Source: Burkholderia sp. Bp9143
GTDB lineage: Bacteria > Pseudomonadota > Gammaproteobacteria > Burkholderiales > Burkholderiaceae
Reading direction: 5' to 3'
NCBI RefSeq assembly: GCF_003853645.1
Contig: NZ_QTPO01000005.1
Span: forward strand, 156,427-220,426
Length of the DNA: 64,000 nt
The notes under the pieces were generated by a model, which made no database searches, was not told the origin of the DNA, and saw only the letters and a program-made list of their open reading frames with translations. The position numbers and the translations under genes were made by a program. Shown here piece after piece: positions 44,115 to 53,457 of this stretch. The first letter of the stretch is position 1, and each line of letters starts with the position of its first letter.

Positions 44115-45344
44115 ATGACCGACCCCGGCACCGCGCAAGCCGTTCCCCGCCCGCACGCGGCTTCCGTATCCCATGGCGCGCTCGCGCTGCTGGTGCTGGC
44201 CGGCCTCAACCTGCGTCCGTTCCTGACCGCGTTCGGCCCCGTGCTCGACCTCGTGCGTGCCGACACGGGCCTCGGTTTCCGCGCGGCCGCGCTGCTGACC
44301 ACGCTGCCGTTCGTGCTGATGGGTGTCATCGCCGGCATCGGCGTCGGGATCGCGCGGCGCGTCGGCGAGCAGCGCGCGCTGATCGGCGCGCTGGCGTTGA
44401 TCGCCGCGGGTTGTACCGCGCGCCTGTGGAGCGGCAGCAGCACCGGGCTGGTCGTCACGTCGATCGTCGCGGGTGCGGGCGTCGCCGTGGTCCAGTCGCT
44501 CGCGCCGGGCCTCGCAAAGCGCTGGTTCGTCGACCGGCTGCCGCTCGCGATGGGCCTCTACTCGGCCGCACTGGTCGGCGGCGGTGCGTTCGGCGCGGTC
44601 GCGAGCCCGTGGCTCGCCGCGCACGGCGGCTGGCATCTGTCGCTCGCCGTCTGGGCCTTGCCCGCGCTCATCACGCTCGCGCTGTGGCGCGCGAAGGCGC
44701 CGCGCGACGTGGTGCATGCCGCGGCGGTATCGGCGCCCGTCACCGCGTTCGTGCGGATGCCGCGCGCATGGCAGCTCGCGCTGTTCTTCGGCCTCAGCAA
44801 CAGCGGCTATGCGAGCCTCGTCGCATGGCTGCCCGCGTTCTATCGCAGCGTCGGCACGAGCACGCAGGCGAGCGGCAACCTGCTCGCGTGGATGGCGCTG
44901 TTCCAGGCGGTCGGCGCGCTCGCGATGCCGATGCTCGCGAAACGCTCGCACGATCGTCGTCCGGTGCTTTGGCTCACGCTTGCGCTGCAGACGGCAGGCT
45001 TCGTCGGCTTCGCGACGATGCCCGTGCTCACGCCGTGGCTGTGGGTCGCGAGCGTCGGCGTCGGGCTCGGCGGCTTCTTCTCGATGAGCCTGATCGTCAC
45101 GCTCGACCACCTGCCCGATGCGCGACTCGCGGGCGCGCTCGCCGCGTTCGTGCAGGCCATCGGCTTCCTGATCGTCGCCGCGAGCCCGTGGTTGATCGGC
45201 TGGCTGCGCGACGCCGGCGGCGGCTTCGCGATCGCGTGGTGGATGCATATCGGCGTGATCGCGTCGATGGCCGCGTTGAACGCCACGTTCTCGCCCGCCG
45301 GCTACCGGCGCAGCATGGCGCGCCTCACCGGCGCCGCGCGCTGA
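44115..45344 (+). CDS. MFS transporter, CynX/NimT type
   Basis: This 409-residue inner-membrane transporter has 12 TM segments. The opening ALLVLAGLNLRPFLTAFGPVLDLVRADTGL and the loop GLAKRWFVDRLPLAMGLYSAALVGGGAFG are typical of CynX (cyanate) and NimT (2-nitroimidazole) members. TGGAGCATTCCG precedes the ATG. No cyanase gene is in the window, so cyanate as substrate is doubtful. Monocistronic; a strong hairpin follows. Confidence 0.87.
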   Translation: MTDPGTAQAVPRPHAASVSHGALALLVLAGLNLRPFLTAFGPVLDLVRADTGLGFRAAALLTTLPFVLMGVIAGIGVGIARRVGEQRALIGALALIAAGCTARLWSGSSTGLVVTSIVAGAGVAVVQSLAPGLAKRWFVDRLPLAMGLYSAALVGGGAFGAVASPWLAAHGGWHLSLAVWALPALITLALWRAKAPRDVVHAAAVSAPVTAFVRMPRAWQLALFFGLSNSGYASLVAWLPAFYRSVGTSTQASGNLLAWMALFQAVGALAMPMLAKRSHDRRPVLWLTLALQTAGFVGFATMPVLTPWLWVASVGVGLGGFFSMSLIVTLDHLPDARLAGALAAFVQAIGFLIVAASPWLIGWLRDAGGGFAIAWWMHIGVIASMAALNATFSPAGYRRSMARLTGAAR

Positions 45345-45370
45345 CACCGCCCCCCCGGATTCCCTGATCC

Positions 45371-45402
45371 GGACGAGCGCCGGCCTCTTCCGGCGCTCGT
45401 CC
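45371..45402 (+). terminator. Strong hairpin after MFS gene
   Basis: GGACGAGCGCCGG, loop CCTCTT, CCGGCGCTCGTCC is a 13-bp perfect stem 26 bases after the transporter stop. No T-tract follows. It is probably a terminator separating this gene from the binding-protein gene. Confidence 0.6.
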
Positions 45403-45494
45403 AGCCGCCCGTGCATGGCCGGGCGCGGGCTGTCACGCCCATCGGCCGCGTAACGCTTCACCTCGAACTACATCAATCGGTAATGGAGACAGTC

Positions 45495-46265
45495 ATGAAA
45501 AAGCTCGTCATCGCCGTCGCGCTCGCGCTGACGGCAGGCGCCGCCGCCGCGAAAGACCCGGCCGTCCTGCGCCTCGGCGTCGATCCCAGCTACGCGCCGT
45601 TCGAATCGCTCGCGCCCGACGGCAAGCTCGTCGGCTTCGACATCGATCTCGGCAACGCGATCTGCGAACGCATGAAGGTGCGCTGCGTGTGGGTCGAGAA
45701 CGCCTTCGACGGGATGATCCCGGCGCTGAAGGCACGCAAGTTCGACGGGGTGCTGTCGTCGATGAGCGTGACCGAGAAGCGCCTCGCGCAGATCGCGTTC
45801 ACCGACAAGATCAACAACGTGGCGCCGCGCCTCGTCGCGCGACGCGGCGCGAACCTGCAGCCGACGGCCGAGTCGCTGGCCGGCAAGAGCGTCGGCGTCG
45901 AGCAGGGATCGACGCAGGAGACCTATGCGCGCACGTACTGGGAGCCGAAGGGCGTGATCGTGCGCACGTACCAGACGCAGGACCTCGTCTATCAGGATCT
46001 GATTGCCGGCCGCCTCGACGCGTCGCTGCAGTCGTCGGTGCAGGCGGATCTCGGTTTCCTGAAGACCGCGAAGGGCGCGAACTTCGAATTCGCGGGGCCG
46101 CCGCTGCACGATCCGAAGACACTCGGCGTCGGCTCGGCGATCGGCGTGCGCAAGGACGACGACGCGCTGCGCACGCAGATCAACCAGGCGCTCGCCAGCC
46201 TGATTCAGGACGGCACGTATCAGCGAATCGCGAAGAAGTATTTCTCGTTCGACATCTACAACTGA
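45495..46265 (+). CDS. Periplasmic amino-acid-binding protein (LAO/HisJ type)
   Basis: This 256-residue solute-binding protein is of ABC family 3. GGAGACAGTC precedes the ATG and a signal peptide (LVIAVALALTAGAAAAK) follows. The family signature is GVDPSYAPFESLAPDGKLVGFDIDLGNAICERM, with AFDGMIPALKARKFDGVLSSMSVTEKR and DASLQSSVQADLGFL. Similarity is greatest to lysine/arginine/ornithine or histidine binders. No permease or ATPase gene is adjacent, so it is an orphan component that may serve a transporter elsewhere or a chemoreceptor. Confidence 0.88.
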   Translation: MKKLVIAVALALTAGAAAAKDPAVLRLGVDPSYAPFESLAPDGKLVGFDIDLGNAICERMKVRCVWVENAFDGMIPALKARKFDGVLSSMSVTEKRLAQIAFTDKINNVAPRLVARRGANLQPTAESLAGKSVGVEQGSTQETYARTYWEPKGVIVRTYQTQDLVYQDLIAGRLDASLQSSVQADLGFLKTAKGANFEFAGPPLHDPKTLGVGSAIGVRKDDDALRTQINQALASLIQDGTYQRIAKKYFSFDIYN

Positions 46266-46290
46266 CGGACGCGGCCGGCTGCGACTGGTT

Positions 46291-46312
46291 GCCACCGGTT
46301 TCGGCCGGTGGC
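46291..46312 (+). terminator. Hairpin after binding-protein gene
   Basis: GCCACCGG, loop TTTCGG, CCGGTGGC forms an 8-bp perfect stem 26 bases after the stop. It lacks a T-tract. The rest of the gap to 46540 holds no gene. Confidence 0.45.
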
Positions 46313-46540
46313 ACGAGCGTGCGTCGGCACGGTCGTCTTGCGTCCGCCCCCCAAATCCCCCCCTTCTGTCGGATTCTTCCGTATCGACGTCGCATACAGA
46401 CAAAAACTTTCGTTCCCCGCCGCCGTTAACTCGTTCGCAGTCCCGGCGCCCCGCATTGCGAAGCGGCGCCCGTCGTCGTTCGTGATCCGGAATCCATATC
46501 CGCCGTCGGCCGCCCTTCGGGCCACCGGCAAGGGAACGTC

Positions 46541-48103
46541 ATGCGTAAACTCACCATCCGCGGCGGCCTCGTCGCGACCATCGCCGGCTATACCGTGCTA
46601 CTCGTGCTGGTGGTCGGCGCGTGCATCGCCGCGCTCTACGCCGGCAACGGCTCGCTCGAAGCGATGTACCGCGACGACACGGCGTCGTTGCTGCACCTGA
46701 AAACCAGCTCCGAGCGCATGCTCGTGTTGCGCGAACGCGTGAGCGACGTCGGGCAGATCATCAGCGCCGGCCAGCCCGCCAAGGCGGAAATCGCGCAGCT
46801 TCATACGCTTCTCAAGCAAAGCAACGACGAACTGGATGCGTACTCGCGCCTGCATGCGCGCGACGCCGACGAGCAAGCGTTGTTCGACACGCTGCAGAAT
46901 CGCCGTCGCGCATTGCTCGACCAGATTTTCCTGAAGGCGATGTCGCAACTCGATCACGACAATTCGTTCGACTTCCTCGACACGCTGCGCACGGCGCCGT
47001 CGGCGCTGTTCGCCGCATACCAGGACGCGATCGACGCGCTCGAATCGTTCCAGGTCGCGCGCCAGAAGGCGCGCTACGACGCGGCCGGCGAACGCTTCCA
47101 CCGGATCGTGTGGGCCATGGCAGCGGTCGCCGCGTTCGCGCTGGTGGTCGGCTTCGTCGCGCAGCGCGTGCTCGCGAAGGCGATCATCGCGCCGATCCAT
47201 CTCGCCGTCGCGCATTTCGACAGGATCTCGAAAGGTGACCTGACCGGCACGGTCGTCATCCCCGGCGAAAACGAAATGGCGTATTTGTTGAATGCGCTGA
47301 AGCGGATGCAGGACGGCCTCGTCGAAACCGTGAGTCAGGTCCGCACGAGCACCGAGACGATCGTCGGCGACGTCCGCACGATCGCGAGCGGCAACGTCGA
47401 CCTTTCCGCGCGTACCGAGCAGCAGGCCGTGTCGCTGCAACAGGCCGCGGCGAGCGTGGAGCAACTGACCGCAACCGTACGCCAGAATGCGGACAACGCA
47501 CGCGATGCACGCACGTATGCGGAAGGTGCGGCGGGAATCGCAGCGAAAGGCGGGGACGCGATGCAGCGTGTCGTCGAAACGATGTCCGCGATTTCAAGCA
47601 GCTCCGCGCGCATCTCCGGCATCGTCGGCGTAATCGAAAGCATCGCGTTCCAGACCAACATCCTCGCGTTGAACGCCGCGGTCGAAGCGGCGCGCGCAGG
47701 CGAACAGGGGCGTGGTTTCGCAGTGGTCGCGACCGAAGTGCGCGGGCTCGCGCAGCGCTGCGCGTCGGCGGCGAAGGAGATTCGCGAACTCATCGGCAAT
47801 TCGACGCAGCGCGTCGAAGACGGCAGCGGTCTCGTCGCGCTCGCCGGCTCGGCGATGACCGAACTCGTCGTCGCGGTCGAGCGCGTGAACGCGATCATGG
47901 GCGAGACGAGCATCGCATTCGAAGAGCAGTCCGCCGGCATCGAGCAGGTGAATGCCGCGGTCATCCAGATGGAGCAGACGATGCAGCGCAACGCCGCGCT
48001 GGTCGAGGAAGCGGCCGCCGCGGCGCTGTCGCTCGAGGATCAGGGCGCGCGGCTCAGCGATGCCGTCGCGCAATTCCGTCTTCGAGAAGCGGCGGCGGCG
48101 TGA
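46541..48103 (+). CDS. Methyl-accepting chemotaxis protein
   Basis: This 520-residue inner-membrane chemoreceptor has TM1 (about 12-33), a four-helix-bundle periplasmic domain (about 35-185) and TM2 (about 187-207). HAMP (about 207-262) and a cytoplasmic signalling domain with the hairpin tip ESIAFQTNILALNAAVEAARAGEQGRGFAVVATEVRGLAQR follow. QQAASVEQLTATVRQNADNA marks a methylation-helix region. AAGGGA precedes the start. It has no CheR/CheB-docking NWETF-type tail. It stands alone after the orphan amino-acid-binding protein, which could deliver its signal, though that is speculative. Confidence 0.92.
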   Translation: MRKLTIRGGLVATIAGYTVLLVLVVGACIAALYAGNGSLEAMYRDDTASLLHLKTSSERMLVLRERVSDVGQIISAGQPAKAEIAQLHTLLKQSNDELDAYSRLHARDADEQALFDTLQNRRRALLDQIFLKAMSQLDHDNSFDFLDTLRTAPSALFAAYQDAIDALESFQVARQKARYDAAGERFHRIVWAMAAVAAFALVVGFVAQRVLAKAIIAPIHLAVAHFDRISKGDLTGTVVIPGENEMAYLLNALKRMQDGLVETVSQVRTSTETIVGDVRTIASGNVDLSARTEQQAVSLQQAAASVEQLTATVRQNADNARDARTYAEGAAGIAAKGGDAMQRVVETMSAISSSSARISGIVGVIESIAFQTNILALNAAVEAARAGEQGRGFAVVATEVRGLAQRCASAAKEIRELIGNSTQRVEDGSGLVALAGSAMTELVVAVERVNAIMGETSIAFEEQSAGIEQVNAAVIQMEQTMQRNAALVEEAAAAALSLEDQGARLSDAVAQFRLREAAAA

Positions 48104-48210
48104 TGTAACCGGCCCGATTCGGGGCCGGCTGGCCGGCACGGCACGACACCCGAGCCGCGGCCCGGTGTCGTTGCTGGCAACCTGTGGATCGTCCGGTGTG
48201 CCGCCAGCGA

Positions 48211-48594
48211 CTACGCCACCCGTTCCAGCAGGTCCGTCGCGAACGACTTCGCATGCGCGATGGCCTCCTGTGCATCGGGGAATACACCGAGCTGATCCCA
48301 GTGCTCTTCGGCCGCGTAGGTTCCTCTCACCGCCAGCGCGCGCTGAACGCACAACTGCGCCGCGTATTTGCCGTCGTCCAGCGGCCGGGCCGTCGCGACG
48401 ACCTTGTGCGGCGGGCTCGCTCTCTCCGGCTGCACCAGCTCGACGGAGCCACCGGCCGTGCCGACAGCCATCAACTCGTTCCTGGCCTTGCAGTCCGGGC
48501 AGTAGAAGCACCATCCCGCGCCATCCTGAAGAGACCTGACCTGGCCGCGCGCAAGCACGGCACGACATTCAACGTTTTCGCAGATGAACGGCAT
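48211..48594 (-). CDS. Small zinc-ribbon protein
   Basis: This 127-residue cytoplasmic protein has an N-terminal Cys cluster (C5, C10, C29, C32, C35 in CENVEC and CFYCPDC) that probably binds Zn. A short C-terminal helix-rich part follows (WDQLGVFPDAQEAIAHAKSFATDLLERVA). GGAGACTGCT precedes the ATG. No named family is recognised. It stands alone between the chemoreceptor and the amidohydrolase. Confidence 0.72.
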   Translation of the reverse strand: MPFICENVECRAVLARGQVRSLQDGAGWCFYCPDCKARNELMAVGTAGGSVELVQPERASPPHKVVATARPLDDGKYAAQLCVQRALAVRGTYAAEEHWDQLGVFPDAQEAIAHAKSFATDLLERVA

Positions 48595-48652
48595 AGCAGT
48601 CTCCGAAGTTGTTTGAGAGAAATCCTAGCATGTCCGTCGACGGCGAAACCAG

Positions 48653-48680
48653 AAAAAAAGCCGGCCCCAAATGGACCGGC
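48653..48680 (-). terminator. Intrinsic terminator of amidohydrolase gene
   Basis: On the minus strand, GCCGGTCC, loop ATTT, GGGGCCGGC-type pairing is followed by seven T (48659-48653). It lies 45 bases after the amidohydrolase stop codon. Confidence 0.8.
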
Positions 48681-48725
48681 CTCGCCGACATCACGCCGCG
48701 CAAACCTCTGCCGGCGCAGCGTCGT

Positions 48726-50198
48726 TCAGTAGTGACTGCGCCCCCACAGCGTCTTCGGCTCGTCGAGCAGGCGACGCAATCCGCTGCGCTCGATCGTCTT
48801 CTCCGCGACTTCCATCACGCGCTCGAGAATCTCGCTCTCGTCGACCGACAGCACGCGACGATCCTCCATCAGCACGCGTCCGCCGACCATCGTCATGCAC
48901 ACGTCGGCCGCGTTCGCGAAGCACGTCACGCGATACACCGGCATGTTCATCGGCATCATGTGCGGGCGGAACAGGTCGACGAGAACGATGTCGGCGAGCT
49001 TGCCGGCTTCGAGCGAGCCGATCTCGCGATCGAGCGACAGTGCCTTCGCCGCGTCGATCGTCACCATTTCCAGAACCTTGCCGTGCGGCAGCACGTCCGG
49101 GTCGCGGAAGTGGCGGCGATGGTAGTGCATGCACTGCCACATGTGCCGGAACATGTCGTAGCCGCGGTCGGGCGCCGCGCCGTCCGACGCGATCGCGACC
49201 GTCACGCCCGCATCGATCAGCTCGGGCACCGGGCAGCGGCCGATGATCGACATGATCGCGCTCGGGTTGTGGACGATCGCGGTGCCGGTTTCCACGCATG
49301 CGGCGATGTCGTCGTCGGTCAGGTCGATGCTGTGCGACATGAACGACGTCGGGCCGAGCAGCCCGAGCTCGCGATGCGCGAACGCGAGCGTGCCGGCGCG
49401 ATGGCCGTCCTGCGTGAACGTCAGGCCGCGCTCGCGCGCAAGCGCGCCGTAGCACGCCGCCTGGTCGCGGAAGTCGCGCTCGTACCGCGCGAGTTCGGGG
49501 TCGTGCTGGGGGCCGTACACCGGCAGCGTGAGCGCGATCCGGATCCGGCCGTCGGCATCGCCGTGGCATGCATCGACGATGCGCTCGCACACGTCGTACA
49601 TCGTGTCGAAATCGATGTCGCGCGTCGCGCTGCCACCCGGTGTGTGGCGTGTGTACGCACGCGGCGCGGGCGGGCGCGACGGGCCGACGGCGACGATCGA
49701 GCGCGTGCCGGTGCGCACCACTGCGTCGCAGTGGCGCCGCGCGTAGACGGGATCGTCGACACGCATGATCGAGTTGCCGCCGCCGAGCAGCGACACGCCC
49801 GTCGTCACGCCGGCCTTCAGCCGTTCGAGCGCCGCGAGGTGCGATTCGGTTTCCCAGAACGCTTCGTCGGATGCGCGCGTGTAGATCGTCTCGGCCGCGG
49901 CCGACCACGCATCGCCATCCGCGCCGCCGATCGTGCGCAGCATCGCGTGGCCCGCGTGCGCATGCGCATCGATCAGCCCCGGCAGCACGGCCTTGCGGCG
50001 TGCGTCGATCGTGCGCGCGGCACGGAAGCGCGCCTGCAGCGCCGCGGTATCGCCGACGGCGACGATGCGATTGCCCTTCACGGCGACCGCGCCGTTCTCG
50101 ATCACGCGCCGCAGCGGGTCCATCGTGATCACGCAGCCGTTCGCGATCAGGGTGTCGATCGCCTCGCGCCGGTCGTCGGCTTGGTCCTCGGTAGTCAT
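48726..50198 (-). CDS. Amidohydrolase, TRZ/ATZ-cytosine deaminase type
   Basis: This 490-residue metal-dependent hydrolase of the amidohydrolase superfamily has an N-terminal beta part (IANGCVITMDPLRRVIENGAVAVKGNRIVAVGD). The first metal motif is H-A-H-A-G-H in LPGLIDAHAHAGH, further ligands are His in TQDGHRAG and SHSID, and the catalytic Asp is in ASDGAAPDRGYDMF. GSLEAGKLADIVLVDL closes the barrel. It is nearest to chlorohydrolase/deaminase enzymes acting on N-heterocycles. The upstream symporter and porin may import its substrate, but a terminator separates their transcripts. Confidence 0.87.
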   Translation of the reverse strand: MTTEDQADDRREAIDTLIANGCVITMDPLRRVIENGAVAVKGNRIVAVGDTAALQARFRAARTIDARRKAVLPGLIDAHAHAGHAMLRTIGGADGDAWSAAAETIYTRASDEAFWETESHLAALERLKAGVTTGVSLLGGGNSIMRVDDPVYARRHCDAVVRTGTRSIVAVGPSRPPAPRAYTRHTPGGSATRDIDFDTMYDVCERIVDACHGDADGRIRIALTLPVYGPQHDPELARYERDFRDQAACYGALARERGLTFTQDGHRAGTLAFAHRELGLLGPTSFMSHSIDLTDDDIAACVETGTAIVHNPSAIMSIIGRCPVPELIDAGVTVAIASDGAAPDRGYDMFRHMWQCMHYHRRHFRDPDVLPHGKVLEMVTIDAAKALSLDREIGSLEAGKLADIVLVDLFRPHMMPMNMPVYRVTCFANAADVCMTMVGGRVLMEDRRVLSVDESEILERVMEVAEKTIERSGLRRLLDEPKTLWGRSHY

Positions 50199-50247
50199 CG
50201 TTTGGTGTCCTGTCTTGATACGAAATGGTTCGGGTGCCGCCGAACGG

Positions 50248-50274
50248 AAAAACCGCCGGACAACTGCCCGGCGG
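50248..50274 (-). terminator. Intrinsic terminator after symporter gene
   Basis: On the minus strand, CCGCCGG, loop GCAGTTGT, CCGGCGG is followed by five T (50252-50248). It sits between the symporter stop and the amidohydrolase start, so the two are probably separate transcripts unless readthrough occurs. Confidence 0.75.
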
Positions 50275-50301
50275 CTCAACGGCGGCAAGACCAACGGGCT
50301 G

Positions 50302-51780
50302 TCACGCGGAGCGGACCGGCGCCGCCACGCGCGCCTTCAGCTTGCGCTGCACCGCGCTGATCGCGATGAACACCACCGCGTTCACGGCGAGTGCGACCAG
50401 CCCGGGGTTGATCGACGTCAGCGTGCTCGATGCGCCGGGGAACAGCGATGCGAGCGTCACGCCGTAGTAGTTCGTCATCGCGATCACGATCGCGCCGGCG
50501 ACGATCCCCGCGAATGCGCCTTCCCGCGTGCCGAACGGCCGCTTCAGGAAGCTCGACGCGAGCATCGGCACGAGCTGCGTGAGCAGGCTCGACGAGAAGA
50601 TCGCGAGCGTGACGAAGGTCGCGCCGCCGCGCAGCACGAAGTACACGACCACCAGCGTGAAGATCGGCAGCGCGATCCGCGCGACGCGCGTCACCTCGCG
50701 ATCGGTCGCATTCGGCGCGAAGCCTTCGCGATAGATGTTGCGCGCGATCGTCGTCGACGCGTTCAGCATGATCAGCGAGCCCGGCACCAGCGCGGTCAAC
50801 AGGCCCGTGCCGCCGACGACGCCGACGAACCACGCGGGGAACGTCTGCTTCACGAGACGCAGCAGCGCGAGGTCGGTCTGCGCGCCTTCGAGCCCGTGCA
50901 CGGTCATCACGGCCGCGAAGCCGACGAGGAACAGGAACGCGATCAGCACCTGGTACAACGGCATCAGGATCACGTTGCGGCGCAGCGCGCGTTCGTCCTT
51001 CGCGACGTAGATCGCGGTGAAGCCGTGCGGATACAGGTAATAGCCGAGCGACGTGAGCAGGATCGTCGAGTTGTACCAGCTCAGGTTGAAGCCGTGCTCG
51101 GGCATGCGCAGCAGTTCGGGATGCGCGGCGTCGATCTTCGCGAACATCTCGCCGAGACCGCCGTAATAGTGCATCGGCAGGTACAGGCCGAGGAAGATCG
51201 CGATCGCGAGGATCAGCACGTCCTTGAAGATCGCGATGCTCGCGGAGCCGTGAATGCCCGACACGACCATGTACACGGCCATCAGCGTCGCGGCGATCCA
51301 GATCGCGGCCGCTTGCGGGATCAGCCCGTACGACATCTCCGACACGATCACGCCGAGGCCGCGCAGCTGGATCATCAGCAGCGACACCATCGCGAACACG
51401 GCCACCACCGACACCAGCACGCCGATCGCGCGGCTGTCGTACTTCGACGCGAAGTAATCGGCGAACGACACGAGCCCGCGTGCCTTCGCGTAGCGCCACA
51501 CCGCGGGCAGCATCCAGTAGCCGATCACGAACGCGAGGCAGCCGTACGACAGGATGTAGAACGCGGGCACGCCCTTGCTGTAGGTCCAGCCGCTCGCGCC
51601 GAGGAACGAAAACGTCGAGAACGCCTCGCCGGCCATCAGCAGGAACGTGAGCAGCGAGCCGAAGCCGCGTCCGCCGACCGCCCACTGCTCGAGCGTGAGC
51701 TTGCGGCCGCGCCGCGCCATCACGCCGATCGCGAGCGCGAACACGGCGAACGCCGCGATGATGATGATCGATGCGTTCAT
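50302..51780 (-). CDS. Sodium:solute symporter (SSS family)
   Basis: This 492-residue inner-membrane symporter has about 13 TM segments and the SSS hallmarks GEAFSTFSFLGASGWTYSKGVPAFY, SGIHGSASIAIFKDVL and LPGSLIMLNASTT-like regions (ALVPGSLIMLNASTTIARNIY). The ATG overlaps the DUF3311 stop as ATGA. DUF3311/SSS pairs are common for monocarboxylate or pantothenate-like uptake. The substrate may be that of the amidohydrolase or its product, by context only. Confidence 0.9.
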   Translation of the reverse strand: MNASIIIIAAFAVFALAIGVMARRGRKLTLEQWAVGGRGFGSLLTFLLMAGEAFSTFSFLGASGWTYSKGVPAFYILSYGCLAFVIGYWMLPAVWRYAKARGLVSFADYFASKYDSRAIGVLVSVVAVFAMVSLLMIQLRGLGVIVSEMSYGLIPQAAAIWIAATLMAVYMVVSGIHGSASIAIFKDVLILAIAIFLGLYLPMHYYGGLGEMFAKIDAAHPELLRMPEHGFNLSWYNSTILLTSLGYYLYPHGFTAIYVAKDERALRRNVILMPLYQVLIAFLFLVGFAAVMTVHGLEGAQTDLALLRLVKQTFPAWFVGVVGGTGLLTALVPGSLIMLNASTTIARNIYREGFAPNATDREVTRVARIALPIFTLVVVYFVLRGGATFVTLAIFSSSLLTQLVPMLASSFLKRPFGTREGAFAGIVAGAIVIAMTNYYGVTLASLFPGASSTLTSINPGLVALAVNAVVFIAISAVQRKLKARVAAPVRSA

Positions 51781-51998
51781 CGCGCGTCTCCCGTGCGGCC
51801 GTCGCGGGCCGAGTCGCGCGCGTCGCGCTCGTCGAGATGGAACAGGATCGCGAGGATCGCGGCGGTCGCCGCCATCCAGATCAGGTTCCACACGAGCAGG
51901 AACGGCAGGCCGAACAGCAGCGGCCGCACCTCGGCGATCGAGCCGCCGGTGTACATCCCGACGAACGGCAACGCCGCCAGCAACAGTTTGAATTTCAT
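51777..51998 (-). CDS. DUF3311 small membrane protein
   Basis: This 73-residue inner-membrane protein has two TM helices (KLLLAALPFVGMYTGGSIAE and LLFGLPFLLVWNLIWMAATAAILAILFHLD), the DUF3311 form. GGAGGAGACTGAA precedes the ATG at 51998. It is the customary small partner of SSS symporters (compare YhdT with PanF), with an ATGA overlap to the symporter gene. It is presumably an assembly or stability subunit. Confidence 0.87.
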   Translation of the reverse strand: MKFKLLLAALPFVGMYTGGSIAEVRPLLFGLPFLLVWNLIWMAATAAILAILFHLDERDARDSARDGRTGDAR

Positions 51999-52037
51999 TT
52001 CAGTCTCCTCCGGAAGACGCGCGAACACGACAGGACT

Positions 52038-53174
52038 TCAGAACTTCTGGCGGATGCCGACCACCACCGCCACCTGCGACGTCGTCGACGACGGGCCGTC
52101 GGTCCCGTCGATCCATGCGTGGCCGACGCCCGACGACGCCTTCTGGTAGAAGCCGTTCACGTACACGTCGGTGCGCTTCGACAGCAGGTACTGAAGGCCG
52201 GCCGACACCTGCTGGTAGTGGCCGTCATCGGCGCCGCGCGCGACCTTCGTATACGTGTAGCCGGCCGCGGCCATCAGCGCGGGCGTGATCAGGTAGCGCA
52301 CGCTGCCTTCGTAGTTGCTGAAGCGCAGCGCGCCGCCCGTCGCCTGGCCGAAGTTCGAGCCCGTGTACAGCAGCCCGAGCGTCGCCTGCCCGATCGTGTA
52401 GTTGCCGCCCGCACCCCAGATCTGCTGGCGCACCGCGCTCGACAGGCCGGCGCCGAACACCGACGCCGATCCCGGGTAGTAGTTGTCGGATGCGACAGCG
52501 CCGGTCGCGCTCGCCGCCGGATGGTTCACGCGCGCATACGCGGCGCCCGCGTTCAGCGGCCCGTTCGCATACGTGACGCCCGCGCTCCAGCTGTTGTCGT
52601 TCGCGAAACCCGTCGAGTTCGAGAAGCCATACACCAGGTTCGCCTGCAGGCCCGCGATCGTCGGCGACACGTACTTGACCGCGTTGTTGGTGCGGAACGT
52701 GTTGTTGATGTCGTCGTTGTCGAACGGGTGCGTCGAGTACTGCGCGAGGAAGCTGCTCATCTGCAGCGAGCCGAGGATGTCCTGCGTCGAGTTGTACTGG
52801 CGGCCGAGCGTCACCGCGCCCCAGTTCGCGCCGCTCAGGCCGACCCATGCGGAGCGGCCGAACATCCGGCCGCCCTGCCCGAGCGCGCCGTTCGCGACGT
52901 TGAAGCCGTTCTCGAGCCGGAAGTTCGCCTTCAGGCCGCCGCCGAGATCCTCGCTGCCGATCAAGCCCCAGCGCGGGCCCGATTCGTTGCCGCCCGTGAA
53001 CTGCCACAGCGCATGGCCCTTCGCGTTGTTCGTGTAGGTCACGCCGGCATCGACGATCCCGTACAGCGTCACCGTCGACTGCGCGTGCGCGGCGCCGGCG
53101 AACACCATCGCGATGGCCGCGCTCATGCACGCGGCGCCCGTCGTCCTGCCCATCATTCGCACCATCTCCGTCAT
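52038..53174 (-). CDS. Gram-negative trimeric porin
   Basis: This 378-residue outer-membrane porin has a signal peptide ending AGAAHAQ. The mature part starts QSTVTLYGIVDAGVTYTNNAKG and has GSEDLGGGLKANFRLENGFN and MFGRSAWVGLSG, and it ends VVVGIRQKF. Three in-frame ATG codons are close together; 53174 best fits the GGAGAGGAG site. It lies 39 bases upstream of the DUF3311/symporter genes on the same strand, so the three form a likely uptake operon across both membranes. Confidence 0.92.
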   Translation of the reverse strand: MTEMVRMMGRTTGAACMSAAIAMVFAGAAHAQSTVTLYGIVDAGVTYTNNAKGHALWQFTGGNESGPRWGLIGSEDLGGGLKANFRLENGFNVANGALGQGGRMFGRSAWVGLSGANWGAVTLGRQYNSTQDILGSLQMSSFLAQYSTHPFDNDDINNTFRTNNAVKYVSPTIAGLQANLVYGFSNSTGFANDNSWSAGVTYANGPLNAGAAYARVNHPAASATGAVASDNYYPGSASVFGAGLSSAVRQQIWGAGGNYTIGQATLGLLYTGSNFGQATGGALRFSNYEGSVRYLITPALMAAAGYTYTKVARGADDGHYQQVSAGLQYLLSKRTDVYVNGFYQKASSGVGHAWIDGTDGPSSTTSQVAVVVGIRQKF

Positions 53175-53457
53175 CTCCTCTCCAAACCGTCTTGTCGATG
53201 TTGTGTTTTGTCGATGCTGCCCATGCGCCCGATCGGGTTGTATAGACAGTGGCTGGATGGTATCCAGACGCAATCGCATCAAGAAATGAAATGTTCAACT
53301 GGCCAGCAGTTGAAAATCGAATGGAGGGGAAATGAGCGGGGCAGGTGTGCCGTCGCAAGAGAAACGAAAGCGTGCAAGCCCGCCGGACAATGCGCGCTTT
53401 GATCTGACGTGAAGGGCTCGCGTAAGAAAGCTGACGGAACGGTGACGCGCGACGCGT

